Positions 8,579-15,855 of a DNA stretch of 33,086 bases are shown here, one piece after another. The stretch is from Polyangiaceae bacterium (lineage in GTDB: Bacteria > Myxococcota_A > Polyangia > Polyangiales > Polyangiaceae): positions 1 through 33,086 of the forward strand of contig JADLEQ010000113.1 in NCBI GenBank assembly GCA_020846005.1, read 5' to 3'. Each line of letters begins with the position of its first letter. Positions within the stretch are counted from its first letter, which is position 1. The notes beneath the pieces were generated by a model. The model ran no database searches, was not told the origin of the DNA, and worked only from the letters and a program-made list of their open reading frames with translations. The position numbers and the translations under genes were made by a program.

Positions 8579-9211
8579 ATGAGCCCCTCCCGCGCCGCCC
8601 GCCGGTTCGCCGCCCATGGCCTCCTCGCCGCCCTCACCTTCGCCGGGTGGCCGGCGGCCGCGAACCCGTTCGCCGATCCGCCGGGCTCGGGCCCCGACGA
8701 CCCCCCACCCGACGAGCCCCCACCCTTCCCGCACCCGGCCCCGCCGCTCGACGGTCGCCCCTCGACGGTCCGCGTGCACGTAGGTCCGGCGCTGCGGCTC
8801 GACGAGCGCGCGACGGCCGGCGGGCTCTTCGCCGGCATCGACCTCGGACGGCGCGCGACCGGCCTGCGGCTGTCCGGCACCTGGGCGGCAGACGGCCGGC
8901 GGGACGCCGCGCAGCAGTACGCCGCAGAGCTGTGGGTCGACTTCGCGGCCGAGGAGCGCCTCCGCCCGATCCTCGGCGCCGGCGCGGGGGTCCTCCGCCT
9001 CCAGCGCACGACCGACGACGGCGTCCGCGACGGCGCGACCGAGGGCGTCGCGGTCCTCCGCCTCGCGCTCGAGTACCTGATCCCGCTCGAGGACGCCGAC
9101 GCCCGCGCCGCGCTGACGGCGATCGGCACGCTGCCGGCGATCCAGGGCCGCTCGGAGCTCGGCAGCGGGCCGACGGCGACGCTGGTGGCGTCGGTCGGCG
9201 TCGGGTTCTGA
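8579..9211 (+). CDS. Exported protein, probable small outer-membrane beta-barrel
   Basis: 210 residues from the ATG at 8579, chosen over an in-frame GTG at 8558 because it gives a clean signal peptide (basic start, hydrophobic core, cleavage after Ala-Ala-Ala about residue 29). A Pro/Asp-rich segment follows (about 30-60). The rest alternates short amphipathic strands with turns (VRVHVGPALRLDE, GLFAGIDLGRR, LRPILGAGAGVLRL) and ends in the hydrophobic strand ASVGVGF with a terminal Phe, a common feature of outer-membrane barrels. The function is not recognisable. It is followed after 41 bases by the thioredoxin-like gene. Confidence 0.72.
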   Translation: MSPSRAARRFAAHGLLAALTFAGWPAAANPFADPPGSGPDDPPPDEPPPFPHPAPPLDGRPSTVRVHVGPALRLDERATAGGLFAGIDLGRRATGLRLSGTWAADGRRDAAQQYAAELWVDFAAEERLRPILGAGAGVLRLQRTTDDGVRDGATEGVAVLRLALEYLIPLEDADARAALTAIGTLPAIQGRSELGSGPTATLVASVGVGF

Positions 9212-9252
9212 ACCTTCGACATCGCCCGCCGGACGCGGCACGATCCCCAGGC

Positions 9253-10083
9253 ATGCCGGACCTCCCGCCCCCGCCCACGGCCCGGCTCGGCCGCTGGGCG
9301 CTCGCCGCGTCCGGGCTCGGGCTCACGTGCCTGCCCGTACTCGGCAGCGGCATCGGGCTGGCGCTCGGTGTCATCGCGCTCCGCCGCCGCGCCAGGGGCC
9401 AGCCCGAGGGCGCGCTCACCGCGTCGATCGCCATCACGCTCGGGATCGCGGGGCTGTTGCTCGTCGCGGCCACCGCGCGGCTGCTCCTCGAGCGCCGCCC
9501 GTACCTGGTAGCCGCGCCGCCGCCGAGCGAGCCCGGGTGGATGCCCTCCCCGCCCCCGCCCGTGGGCGAGGCGCGCCGCGCGGGCCCCGCCGGCAGCGCG
9601 ACCCGGGCGTCGCGCGACGCGGCCCGGATCGAGACCACCATCGGGCCCGTCCGGCTCGTCGACCTCCCGGATCGCGGTGTGCTGCGCGAGCTGCTGGGCG
9701 CGGAGGCGGACGAGGCGAAGCGGGCGGGCGAGGCGCTCGTGCTCTACGCCGCCGCCGAGGACTGCAAGCCCTGCAACGGGTTCGCGGTGGCGCTGGCCGA
9801 CGCGAGGCTCCAGCGCGCGCTCGGCGCCTCGCGCTTCGTCCGGGTCGACGTCGCGGCGCGCACGGTCGAGCTGCAGCGGCTCGGCGTCCCGGTAGAGAAG
9901 GTGCCCGGCTTCGCGCTCCTCGGCGCCGACTCCCTCGTGCGCGACTACGTGAACGGCGGCGAGTGGGGCGCCGACGTCGCAGAGAACATCGCCCCGGTGC
10001 TGGGGCCCTTCCTCGCGGGGAAGCTGGCCCAACGGAAGTTTCCGTTCCGATCCCCGACGCCGCGCGACCTGACCACACTGTAG
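9253..10083 (+). CDS. Membrane-anchored thioredoxin-like protein (CKPC)
   Basis: 276 residues from the ATG at 9253; upstream codons in the same frame run antisense through the previous genes and are not used. Two hydrophobic helices (about 15-38 and 54-74) flank a short Arg-rich loop, resembling the small DUF4190-like membrane module. After a Pro-rich linker, residues about 130-265 form a thioredoxin-like fold: LVLYAAAEDCKPCNGF with the CxxC pair at Cys171 and Cys174, and VPGFALLG at the usual cis-proline position. The likely role is thiol-disulfide exchange or sensing at the membrane; the side is uncertain because topology was judged by eye. The partner is unknown. The spacing suggests it may share a transcript with the gene before it. 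Confidence 0.75.
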   Translation: MPDLPPPPTARLGRWALAASGLGLTCLPVLGSGIGLALGVIALRRRARGQPEGALTASIAITLGIAGLLLVAATARLLLERRPYLVAAPPPSEPGWMPSPPPPVGEARRAGPAGSATRASRDAARIETTIGPVRLVDLPDRGVLRELLGAEADEAKRAGEALVLYAAAEDCKPCNGFAVALADARLQRALGASRFVRVDVAARTVELQRLGVPVEKVPGFALLGADSLVRDYVNGGEWGADVAENIAPVLGPFLAGKLAQRKFPFRSPTPRDLTTL

Positions 10084-10139
10084 GAGGATGGGCGCCTTCC
10101 GTGGCTGCGGACCGTGATGGTGCGCGGGGACGGTTCTGG

Positions 10140-10145
10140 TAGCAT
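10140..10145 (+). promoter_or_regulatory. Candidate -10 element of the pseudokinase gene
   Basis: TAGCAT 13 bases before the ATG at 10159. No clear -35 or Shine-Dalgarno. Confidence 0.3.
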
Positions 10146-10158
10146 CCGCGCCCGACCG

Positions 10159-11685
10159 ATGACCAGCGCACTCGCCGGCACTCCCCTCCCCGTAGGCTCC
10201 GCAGCCCCGGGGACCCTCCGATCTCTCATCGAGGAGCGGCGCGCCCGCGGAGGGCCGCTCCCGCTGGGGGAGGCCGTCCACCTCCTCGTGCCCGTGTGCG
10301 TCGACCTGGCGGCTCGCCATGGGCGCGCAGAGAAGCTCTTCGTCCACCCGTCCAGCGTGGTGGCGTCCGACGGCGGCTCGTTCGCCATCGATCCGGCGCG
10401 CGCCGCCGAGGCGCCGACCCTCCCACGGGACAAGACCTGCCTCGCCCCCGAGGAGCGCGGAGCAGGCCCGGGGGACGCGCGGGCCAGCGTCTACGCCGTC
10501 GGCGCCATGCTGTACGAGATGCTGACAGGTCAGTGCGTGGGCCCCGGGATGCGGCGCCCCACAGAGATCGTCCCGACCTTGCCTCCCGAACTCGAGGGCG
10601 TACTGGGCATGGCGCTCATCGCGGACGCCGCGCAGCGCCCCGAGGACCTGAGCGCGCTCGCGCAAGCGATCCACGGCCTCGCCCCGAGCGGGACGGTGCC
10701 CCCACCACGGGCGACGGAGCTCAGCTCCTTCGAGGTCGACATCTCGATGTCGATGCTCCCGCCGGCCCCCCCGCCGTCGCTCGGCGGCACGCCCTATGAC
10801 GTGCTCGTCCAGGACCGGACGAGCCCCGTCAAGGTCGACGCGACGAACGAGCTCGCGCAGCTCAAGGCGCGGCTCGAGAGCGACCCGCGCCCGCGCTACG
10901 TCGTCGTCAAGGAGGGCATGGACCACGGGCCGTTCTCCGCGGTGGAGCTGCTCCAGCAGATCGCGAGCAACGCCTTCGTCGAGGGCGACGTGCTCCGAGA
11001 CGCCTTCAGCAAGGACGAGCGGGCCATCCGGGACTGGGATGAGTTCGCGCCGTTCGCCGAGCAGGCGCGGCTCGGGCGCGACATCAAGGCGGAGAAGGCC
11101 GCCATCGAGAAGGTGGTCGTCGAGGAGCGGAAGAGCACGCGGGGCAAGGCGCTGGTCGGCGTCGCGATCGTGGGCGCGCTCGTAGCGGCTGCCGCGGCGT
11201 GGATGCTGGTGCGTCGAGGCGAGCGAGACGACTCGATCGCCGTGCAGGGGGACACGGTGACGAACGTGGAGACGGACGGCGGGCTCAAGGTCCCGGCCGG
11301 CGGTCAGCGCCGGGCCGGCGGAGGCGGTCGCGGCGTCGTCGGCAACCAGGGCGGCATCCCGATCCTGGCAGGCGGCATGTCGTGCGAGGGCGCGCAGGCT
11401 GCCTACGTGGAGGAGATGAACATCGGCGGCGCCAAGGGCCCCGCCGATCTCACGGCGGGCCAGTACGGAGCGATCCTCAACAAGGGCACCTACTTCGCCC
11501 ACTGCGGCGCACCGGACGACATGAAGATCAACATCTGCGCCGCAGTCCAGAACGGCCGCGCGGTCGGGGTGACGGTCACGACCGATCCGCGCAACCCGGG
11601 CGTGGCCGGCTGCATCGCCGGGGGCGTGCGCGGGCTGAGCTTTCCCAGCCACCCGAAGCTCGACGTGACCCGCACCTCGTTCTGA
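10159..11685 (+). CDS. Kinase-like C-lobe (pseudokinase), GYF-like and transmembrane protein
   Basis: 508 residues from the ATG at 10159. Residues about 18-170 resemble only the C-lobe of a Hanks-type kinase: helix E ending in AARHG, a catalytic-loop region in which Asp and Asn are gone (FVHPSSVV), IDP in place of DFG, then LAPEE and YAVGAMLYEMLTG, which match the APE motif and helix F. The N-lobe with glycine loop and lysine is absent, so phosphotransfer is unlikely. About 248-310 looks like a GYF_2 domain (HGPFSAVELLQQI), which binds proline-rich peptides. A transmembrane helix follows at about 330-352, then a Gly-rich linker and a C-terminal domain with three cysteines of the type seen on myxobacterial AgmX-like proteins. 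It probably scaffolds cytoplasmic partners and reaches the periplasm. The SctJ-like gene follows six bases downstream. Confidence 0.78.
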   Translation: MTSALAGTPLPVGSAAPGTLRSLIEERRARGGPLPLGEAVHLLVPVCVDLAARHGRAEKLFVHPSSVVASDGGSFAIDPARAAEAPTLPRDKTCLAPEERGAGPGDARASVYAVGAMLYEMLTGQCVGPGMRRPTEIVPTLPPELEGVLGMALIADAAQRPEDLSALAQAIHGLAPSGTVPPPRATELSSFEVDISMSMLPPAPPPSLGGTPYDVLVQDRTSPVKVDATNELAQLKARLESDPRPRYVVVKEGMDHGPFSAVELLQQIASNAFVEGDVLRDAFSKDERAIRDWDEFAPFAEQARLGRDIKAEKAAIEKVVVEERKSTRGKALVGVAIVGALVAAAAAWMLVRRGERDDSIAVQGDTVTNVETDGGLKVPAGGQRRAGGGGRGVVGNQGGIPILAGGMSCEGAQAAYVEEMNIGGAKGPADLTAGQYGAILNKGTYFAHCGAPDDMKINICAAVQNGRAVGVTVTTDPRNPGVAGCIAGGVRGLSFPSHPKLDVTRTSF

Positions 11686-11691
11686 TCGGAG

Positions 11692-12504
11692 ATGGCGCGC
11701 TGGATCGGGGTACGCGGTAGGGGGACGGCGGGGGCGCTCGCCGCCGTCGCCCTCGTGTCGGCCTGCACGGCGCCGGTCGCGCGCTCGCTCGAGGAGTCGG
11801 AGGCGAACACGATCGTGCTCGCGCTGGAAGAGCAGGGCCTGGGCGCGGAGAAGGAGGCCGACCCGACGAGCGAGGGGCGCTTCCAGGTGCTGGTGGCGCG
11901 GGACGAGACCTCGGCGGCGGTGGCGGTCCTGGCGCAGCAGGGGCTCCCCCCGGCCCAGTCGCCCGGCGTGCTCGAGGCGCTCGGTCCCGGCGGCGTCGTC
12001 CCGAGCCGCGCGGCGGAGCACGCGAAGCTGGTGGCGGGAAAGGCCGGCGAGCTCGAGCGCTCGCTCCGCTCCGTGGACGGCGTAGTGAGCGTCCGGGTGC
12101 ACCTCGCCGTGCCCGCCCCGGGGAACGGCTTCCCCGGGCAGGCGACGCAGAAGCCGAGCGCCAGCGTACTGCTGCGCCATCGCGGGGCGAACCCGCCCGT
12201 CGCCCCCCGGGACGTGCAGGTGCTCGTCGCGGGCGCGGTCGAGGGGCTGGAGGCGGACGCCGTCGCCGTCGTGGCGACCCCGGCGCCGACGCCCCCCCCG
12301 CTCGTCGATCGCGGCCTGGCCCGCCTCGGGCCGGTCACCGTCAGCCGCGGCTCCCTAGGGCCGCTCCGCCTCGCGCTCGGCGCCGCGACGCTGCTCGTCC
12401 TCGGGCTCCTCGGTGGGGTGCTGGCGCTGTGGGCGCGAGCGCGCCGCGTCGAGGGCGAGCTACTGGAGGCGCGGGGCGGCGCCACGGACGCGGGTCCGCA
12501 GTGA
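11692..12504 (+). CDS. Orphan SctJ/YscJ (FliF-like) secretion-ring lipoprotein
   Basis: 270 residues from the ATG at 11692, six bases after the previous stop with GGAG immediately before it. The signal peptide ends in VSAC, lipidation Cys25. The body matches the YscJ/FliF pattern: SLEESEANTIVLALEEQGLG, then a strand and helix with AVAVLAQQGLPP, then GELERSLRSVDGVVSVRVHLAVP and a strand with ASVLLRH. A second transmembrane helix at about 224-246 is followed by a short basic tail, as in SctJ. In type III secretion systems SctJ forms the inner-membrane ring with SctD. No other secretion gene is visible here, so it is either detached from its system or reused. The family call is confident; a role in secretion is not established. 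It probably shares a transcript with the pseudokinase. Confidence 0.78.
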   Translation: MARWIGVRGRGTAGALAAVALVSACTAPVARSLEESEANTIVLALEEQGLGAEKEADPTSEGRFQVLVARDETSAAVAVLAQQGLPPAQSPGVLEALGPGGVVPSRAAEHAKLVAGKAGELERSLRSVDGVVSVRVHLAVPAPGNGFPGQATQKPSASVLLRHRGANPPVAPRDVQVLVAGAVEGLEADAVAVVATPAPTPPPLVDRGLARLGPVTVSRGSLGPLRLALGAATLLVLGLLGGVLALWARARRVEGELLEARGGATDAGPQ

Positions 12505-12538
12505 GTCGCCGTCCCAGCGCGGGCTCGCCCGGGTCGAA

Positions 12539-13273
12539 GTGATCCGCGTCGAGGCGGTCGAGAAGGCGTTCGATCGTCCCGTGCTCCGGGGCGTCGAACT
12601 CCACGTCCCGCCGGGGTGCATCTACGGCCTGATCGGCCCCGGCGCGGCGGGCAAGAGCCTGCTCCTCAAGATCCTGGTCGGGCTCGTCCGGCCCGACGCG
12701 GGGCGCGTGACGATCGACGGGCGCGACGTGCTGTCGCTGCCCGATCTCGAGCTCCAGGAGTTCCGCAAGCGCATCGGCATGCTGTTCCAGAACAACGCGC
12801 TCTTCGATTTCATGACCGTGGCCGAGAACATCGCGTTCCCGCTACGCCGACTGTTCGACCTCCCCGCCGAGGAGATCGCGGATCGGGTCGCCGATCGCCT
12901 GCGCGTGGTGTCGCTCCCGGGCTTCGAGGATCGCATGCCCGCAGGGCTGTCCGGTGGTCAGAAGAAGCGCATCGGCTTCGCGCGGGCGACGGTCGCGCGC
13001 GCGCCGATCGTGCTCCTCGACGAGCCGGCCGCGGGCCTCGATCCGGTGACCAGCCAGAAGATCTTCGACCTGATCCGGGCGGAACAGCGCGCGTCGGGCG
13101 CCACCGCCATCGTGGTCTCGAGCGACCTCGATCGCCTGCTCACCATCACCGATCGCGTCGGGATGATGCACCGTGGCCAGATCCTCTTCGAGGGCACCAC
13201 CGAGGAGGCGCGCGCGAGCGAGGAGCCGCACGTCCGCCAGTTCGTCCACGGCCTCCCCGACGGACCGCTCTGA
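12539..13273 (+). CDS. MlaF-type ABC ATPase 1, H-loop histidine replaced by serine
   Basis: 244 residues from a GTG; the frame is open further 5' but there the codons overlap the SctJ-like gene and do not align with the family, whose members start just before VEKAF. Walker A is residues 33-40 (GPGAAGKS), the Q-loop FQNN follows, the signature loop is LSGGQ at 137-141, and Walker B ends in Asp161-Glu162. At the switch position the expected His is Ser195 (VVSSDL). The C-terminus ends in RQFVHGLPDGP, the MlaF extension that in E. coli MlaF reaches across to the partner subunit. It should power retrograde or anterograde phospholipid transport between membranes with an MlaE permease, which is not in this window. 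The catalytic change suggests a non-equivalent pair with ATPase 2. Confidence 0.88.
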   Translation: MIRVEAVEKAFDRPVLRGVELHVPPGCIYGLIGPGAAGKSLLLKILVGLVRPDAGRVTIDGRDVLSLPDLELQEFRKRIGMLFQNNALFDFMTVAENIAFPLRRLFDLPAEEIADRVADRLRVVSLPGFEDRMPAGLSGGQKKRIGFARATVARAPIVLLDEPAAGLDPVTSQKIFDLIRAEQRASGATAIVVSSDLDRLLTITDRVGMMHRGQILFEGTTEEARASEEPHVRQFVHGLPDGPL

Positions 13274-13280
13274 GGCGGGC

Positions 13281-13946
13281 TCAGCGGCTCCGGTCGTCCT
13301 TCGGCGCGATCGGCACGGGGGCGCCGACGCTGCACCACTCGTAGCAGCACTCGCGGAAGCCGTAGCGGCGCCGGCCCGCCGTCGCGTTGGGCGAAAACGG
13401 CACGACGGGCGGCGCGGAGAACGCCACGCCGCGAGGCGGCTCGAGCGCCGCGGGGCAGCCCGGGTACGCGCCATCCGCCGGCGACGAGGCGCCCCCCTCG
13501 AGCTCGTCGAAGCAGAACGACTCGCGGATCGCGAGCGGGTGGCGGCACCCGAGGTCGTCCGGCGGGTCGCGAGGCTCGCGGACGGCCAGCGGCGAGCACC
13601 ACGAGTAGCAGCAGGTGTGCCCCGGCGGCGTCCGCCTCCGCATGTACGCGGTGTAGTCGGAGTCGAAGCCGGCCATGGCCGGGAGCGGCTCCACCCTGCC
13701 CGCGCGGGGCTCGACGGTCGCCGGGCACGAGCCGTAGGGCTCGGGCGCCGCCAGCGACGACGCGAGCGGCAGCAGCTCGTCGCAGTAGTACTCACGGATC
13801 TCGTCCTCCGCGCACCGCTCGGGGCTCCGCGCCCCGAACGCCGCGGGCGGACGCGGCGCCGGCGCCCCCGCCCCACACGCGGGCGCGAGCGTCGCGCCGG
13901 CGCCCACGGCGATCAGCGTCGCCAGCCAGCGGCCCGCGTGCGTCAC
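13281..13946 (-). CDS. Cys-rich lipoprotein with duplicated six-cysteine module
   Basis: 221 residues from a GTG at 13946, preferred over an in-frame GTG at 14009 because it places the signal peptide correctly; Cys24 (LAPAC) is a plausible but non-ideal lipobox. The mature part is a tandem duplication: module 1 spans Cys45-Ser118 and module 2 Cys134-Ser206. Both share an IRE-x-x/x-Cys-x-DEL segment, a Tyr-x-x-Cys-Pro-Ala-x-x-Glu-Pro segment 18 residues on, and a closing CCY-x-WCS. Cysteine spacing is 9/18/37 in one and 10/18/35 in the other, so three disulfides per module are likely. I do not recognise the family. It sits antisense between two MlaF genes, eight bases from the stop of the first, which may be coincidence. 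Confidence 0.72.
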   Translation of the reverse strand: MTHAGRWLATLIAVGAGATLAPACGAGAPAPRPPAAFGARSPERCAEDEIREYYCDELLPLASSLAAPEPYGSCPATVEPRAGRVEPLPAMAGFDSDYTAYMRRRTPPGHTCCYSWCSPLAVREPRDPPDDLGCRHPLAIRESFCFDELEGGASSPADGAYPGCPAALEPPRGVAFSAPPVVPFSPNATAGRRRYGFRECCYEWCSVGAPVPIAPKDDRSR

Positions 13947-14021
13947 CCTACGCTCCGGGGTGGGCCGGCGCGGCGCGCGCCCGGCGACCGCGGCGCGCTC
14001 GCTCGCCACCGAGCGCTGGCG

Positions 14022-14027
14022 TACGAT
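14022..14027 (+). promoter_or_regulatory. Candidate -10 element of MlaF-type ATPase 2
   Basis: TACGAT eight bases before the TTG start at 14036, with no Shine-Dalgarno between them. No -35 match is apparent. Confidence 0.3.
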
Positions 14028-14035
14028 GGCCGGCG

Positions 14036-14779
14036 TTGATCTCGTTCCGCGGTGTGGAGAAGGCCTTCGGGCCCAAACGCGTGCTCCGCGGGGTGAGCTT
14101 CGACGTTCAGGCGGGCGAGGTCTTCTTCATCATTGGGGCGTCGGGGGTGGGCAAGTCGGTGCTCATCAAACACCTGATTGGGCTGCTCCGCCCCGACGGC
14201 GGCGAGATCTGGCTGGACGGCGAGGAGGTCAGCCGGTTCGACGAGCGCCGGATGTACGCGGTGAGAAAGAAATGCGCGATGGTCTTCCAGCACTCCACGC
14301 TCTTCGACTCGATGACGTGCGCCGAGAACGTCGCGCTCCCCCTCCGCAAGCACCGCGGCCTGCGGCCGCGCGAGGCGCTCGCCGAGGCGCGGCGCCGGCT
14401 CCAGCAGGTGCAGATGGCAGAGTTCGGCGACCGGTTCCCGAGCGAGCTCGGCGATGGCATGCGGAAGCGCGTCGCGATCGCGCGGGCGCTCACGCTGGAG
14501 CCCCGCTACGTGCTCTTCGACGAGCCGACTACGAGCCTCGACCCGGTGAGCGCCCGGCGCGTCGATGCCCTGATCCGCCGGCTGTCCGACGAGCTCGGGG
14601 TGACGAGCATCGTCGTCTCGCATGACCTGGTCTCCATCTTCACGGTCGCGGATCGCATCGTGATGCTGTACAACGGGGATGTCCGCCTCCTCGGCACGCC
14701 GGCGGACTTCCGGGCAGCCGACGACGGCGTCATCCAGCAGTTCATCCACGGCAGGGCCGAGGGCCCGATGGAAGCCTGA
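14036..14779 (+). CDS. MlaF-type ABC ATPase 2, aberrant signature loop
   Basis: 247 residues from a TTG; the nearby ATGs at 14026 and upstream are in other frames, and homologues start at this point (MISFRGVEKAF). Walker A is 34-41 (GASGVGKS), the Q-loop FQHS, Walker B ends Asp162-Glu163, and the switch His196 is present (VVSHDL). The signature loop, LSGGM or LSGGQ in most relatives, reads LGDGM at 138-142. The C-terminal QQFIHGRAEGP is the MlaF dimer-crossing extension. It is followed 30 bases later by the MCE gene, so it is very likely the energising subunit of that MCE system. The substrate is presumably phospholipid; direction cannot be told. The MlaE permease is missing locally. Confidence 0.88.
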   Translation: MISFRGVEKAFGPKRVLRGVSFDVQAGEVFFIIGASGVGKSVLIKHLIGLLRPDGGEIWLDGEEVSRFDERRMYAVRKKCAMVFQHSTLFDSMTCAENVALPLRKHRGLRPREALAEARRRLQQVQMAEFGDRFPSELGDGMRKRVAIARALTLEPRYVLFDEPTTSLDPVSARRVDALIRRLSDELGVTSIVVSHDLVSIFTVADRIVMLYNGDVRLLGTPADFRAADDGVIQQFIHGRAEGPMEA

Positions 14780-14809
14780 GCCCCCCGGGGCTCGCGGAGG
14801 AGTCGAGCC

Positions 14810-15832
14810 ATGAGCCAGCGATCGATCGAGGTCAGAGTCGGGATCCTCATCCTGGTGGCCCTGGCGCTGCTGGCCGGGTTCCTCGTCGTGATGGGCGGCC
14901 TGAGCTTCGAGCCGACGTACACGGTGAAGGTCGACTTCGACAATCCGGGGGGCCTCCAGTCGGGGGCTCCGGTCCGCATCGCGGGCGTGAAGGTGGGGCG
15001 CGTCGCCGAGATCCAGTTCCGCGGGGGCGTCGTCGATCCAGCGACGCAGCAGCCCGCGCCGACGATCCGCGTCATCGCCAAGATCGAAAAGCGCTACCAG
15101 TCCTCGATCACGGAGAATTCGCGGTGGTTCGTGACCAGCCAAGGGGTGCTGGGCGAGCTCTTCCTCGCCGTCGAGCCTGGGTCGCACGACCGCCCCGCGC
15201 TGGCCGACGGCGCCGAGGTGCGCGGCATCAGCCCGCCTCGCCTCGACTTGCTGCTCAGCGAGAGCTACGAGCTCCTGCACCGGACGTACGCCGGGCTCAC
15301 GAAGAACGAGAAAGAGATCGGCGAGATGTTCGAGGGGCTCCACCGGACACTCAAAGGCACCGGGGACTTCTTCGCCAACAACGGCGACAAGCTCGATCGC
15401 ATCGTGACGAACGTCGAGACGCTCACCGTCGAGGCGAACGGCGCGGTGAAGGCGGGCCGGGAGCGCTACATCGACAGCCCGCAGGTCACGCGCATCATGA
15501 ACAACGTCGAGGGCGTCACCGCGTCCGTCAACCGCGACGTGCCGCCCCTGCTCACCGACGGTCGAGCGCTCGTCGGCGACGCCCGCAAGCTGACGGGGGC
15601 GCTCGCCAGCGACGCGCAGCTCGCGCGCTACGAGAAGATCACCCGCGACGTGGTCGACACGACGGGTCACGCGAAGGTCGCGGTCGCCGACGCCCAGGCG
15701 CTGGTCGCCCACGTCAAGGGCGGCCGCGGCACCGTCGGAGCGCTGCTCATGGAAGAGGCGCTCTACGACGACATCCAGGAGATGGTCCGCGATCTGAAGC
15801 ACAATCCGTGGAAGTTCTTCTGGCGCGAGTGA
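14810..15832 (+). CDS. MCE-domain lipid-transport protein, MlaD family
   Basis: 340 residues from an ATG preceded by GGAGGAG. One N-terminal transmembrane helix (about 9-31) anchors it in the inner membrane. The MCE domain follows at about 37-118, with VDFDNPGGLQSGAPVRIAGV and the LFLAVEPGS strand characteristic of the family. The rest, about 120-325, is a long helical region that in related proteins forms a periplasmic shaft or tunnel with other MCE chains. The C-terminus ends in NPWKFFWRE, a terminal motif frequent in MlaD-like proteins. It binds lipid for movement between inner and outer membrane. It lies directly behind ATPase 2 and probably forms an operon with it; a hairpin after its stop separates it from the convergent lipoprotein gene. 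Confidence 0.92.
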   Translation: MSQRSIEVRVGILILVALALLAGFLVVMGGLSFEPTYTVKVDFDNPGGLQSGAPVRIAGVKVGRVAEIQFRGGVVDPATQQPAPTIRVIAKIEKRYQSSITENSRWFVTSQGVLGELFLAVEPGSHDRPALADGAEVRGISPPRLDLLLSESYELLHRTYAGLTKNEKEIGEMFEGLHRTLKGTGDFFANNGDKLDRIVTNVETLTVEANGAVKAGRERYIDSPQVTRIMNNVEGVTASVNRDVPPLLTDGRALVGDARKLTGALASDAQLARYEKITRDVVDTTGHAKVAVADAQALVAHVKGGRGTVGALLMEEALYDDIQEMVRDLKHNPWKFFWRE

Positions 15833-15854
15833 GCCGGAGGCGACTCGCCTCGGC
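15833..15854. terminator. Hairpin between convergent genes, possible bidirectional terminator
   Basis: Inverted repeat gcc(g)gaggcg / cgcctcggc with a three-base loop and one bulge, filling the gap between the MCE stop and the lipoprotein stop. It has no T-run, so intrinsic termination is uncertain. Confidence 0.4.
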
Positions 15855-15855
15855 G

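Noticed and set aside
8467..12180. 1237-codon minus-strand ORF
   Set aside because: It runs antisense through four genes with convincing motifs on the + strand and shows no fold.
12413..12538. Upstream in-frame extension of MlaF-type ATPase 1
   Set aside because: It overlaps the end of the SctJ-like gene and does not match the family, which begins near the GTG at 12539.
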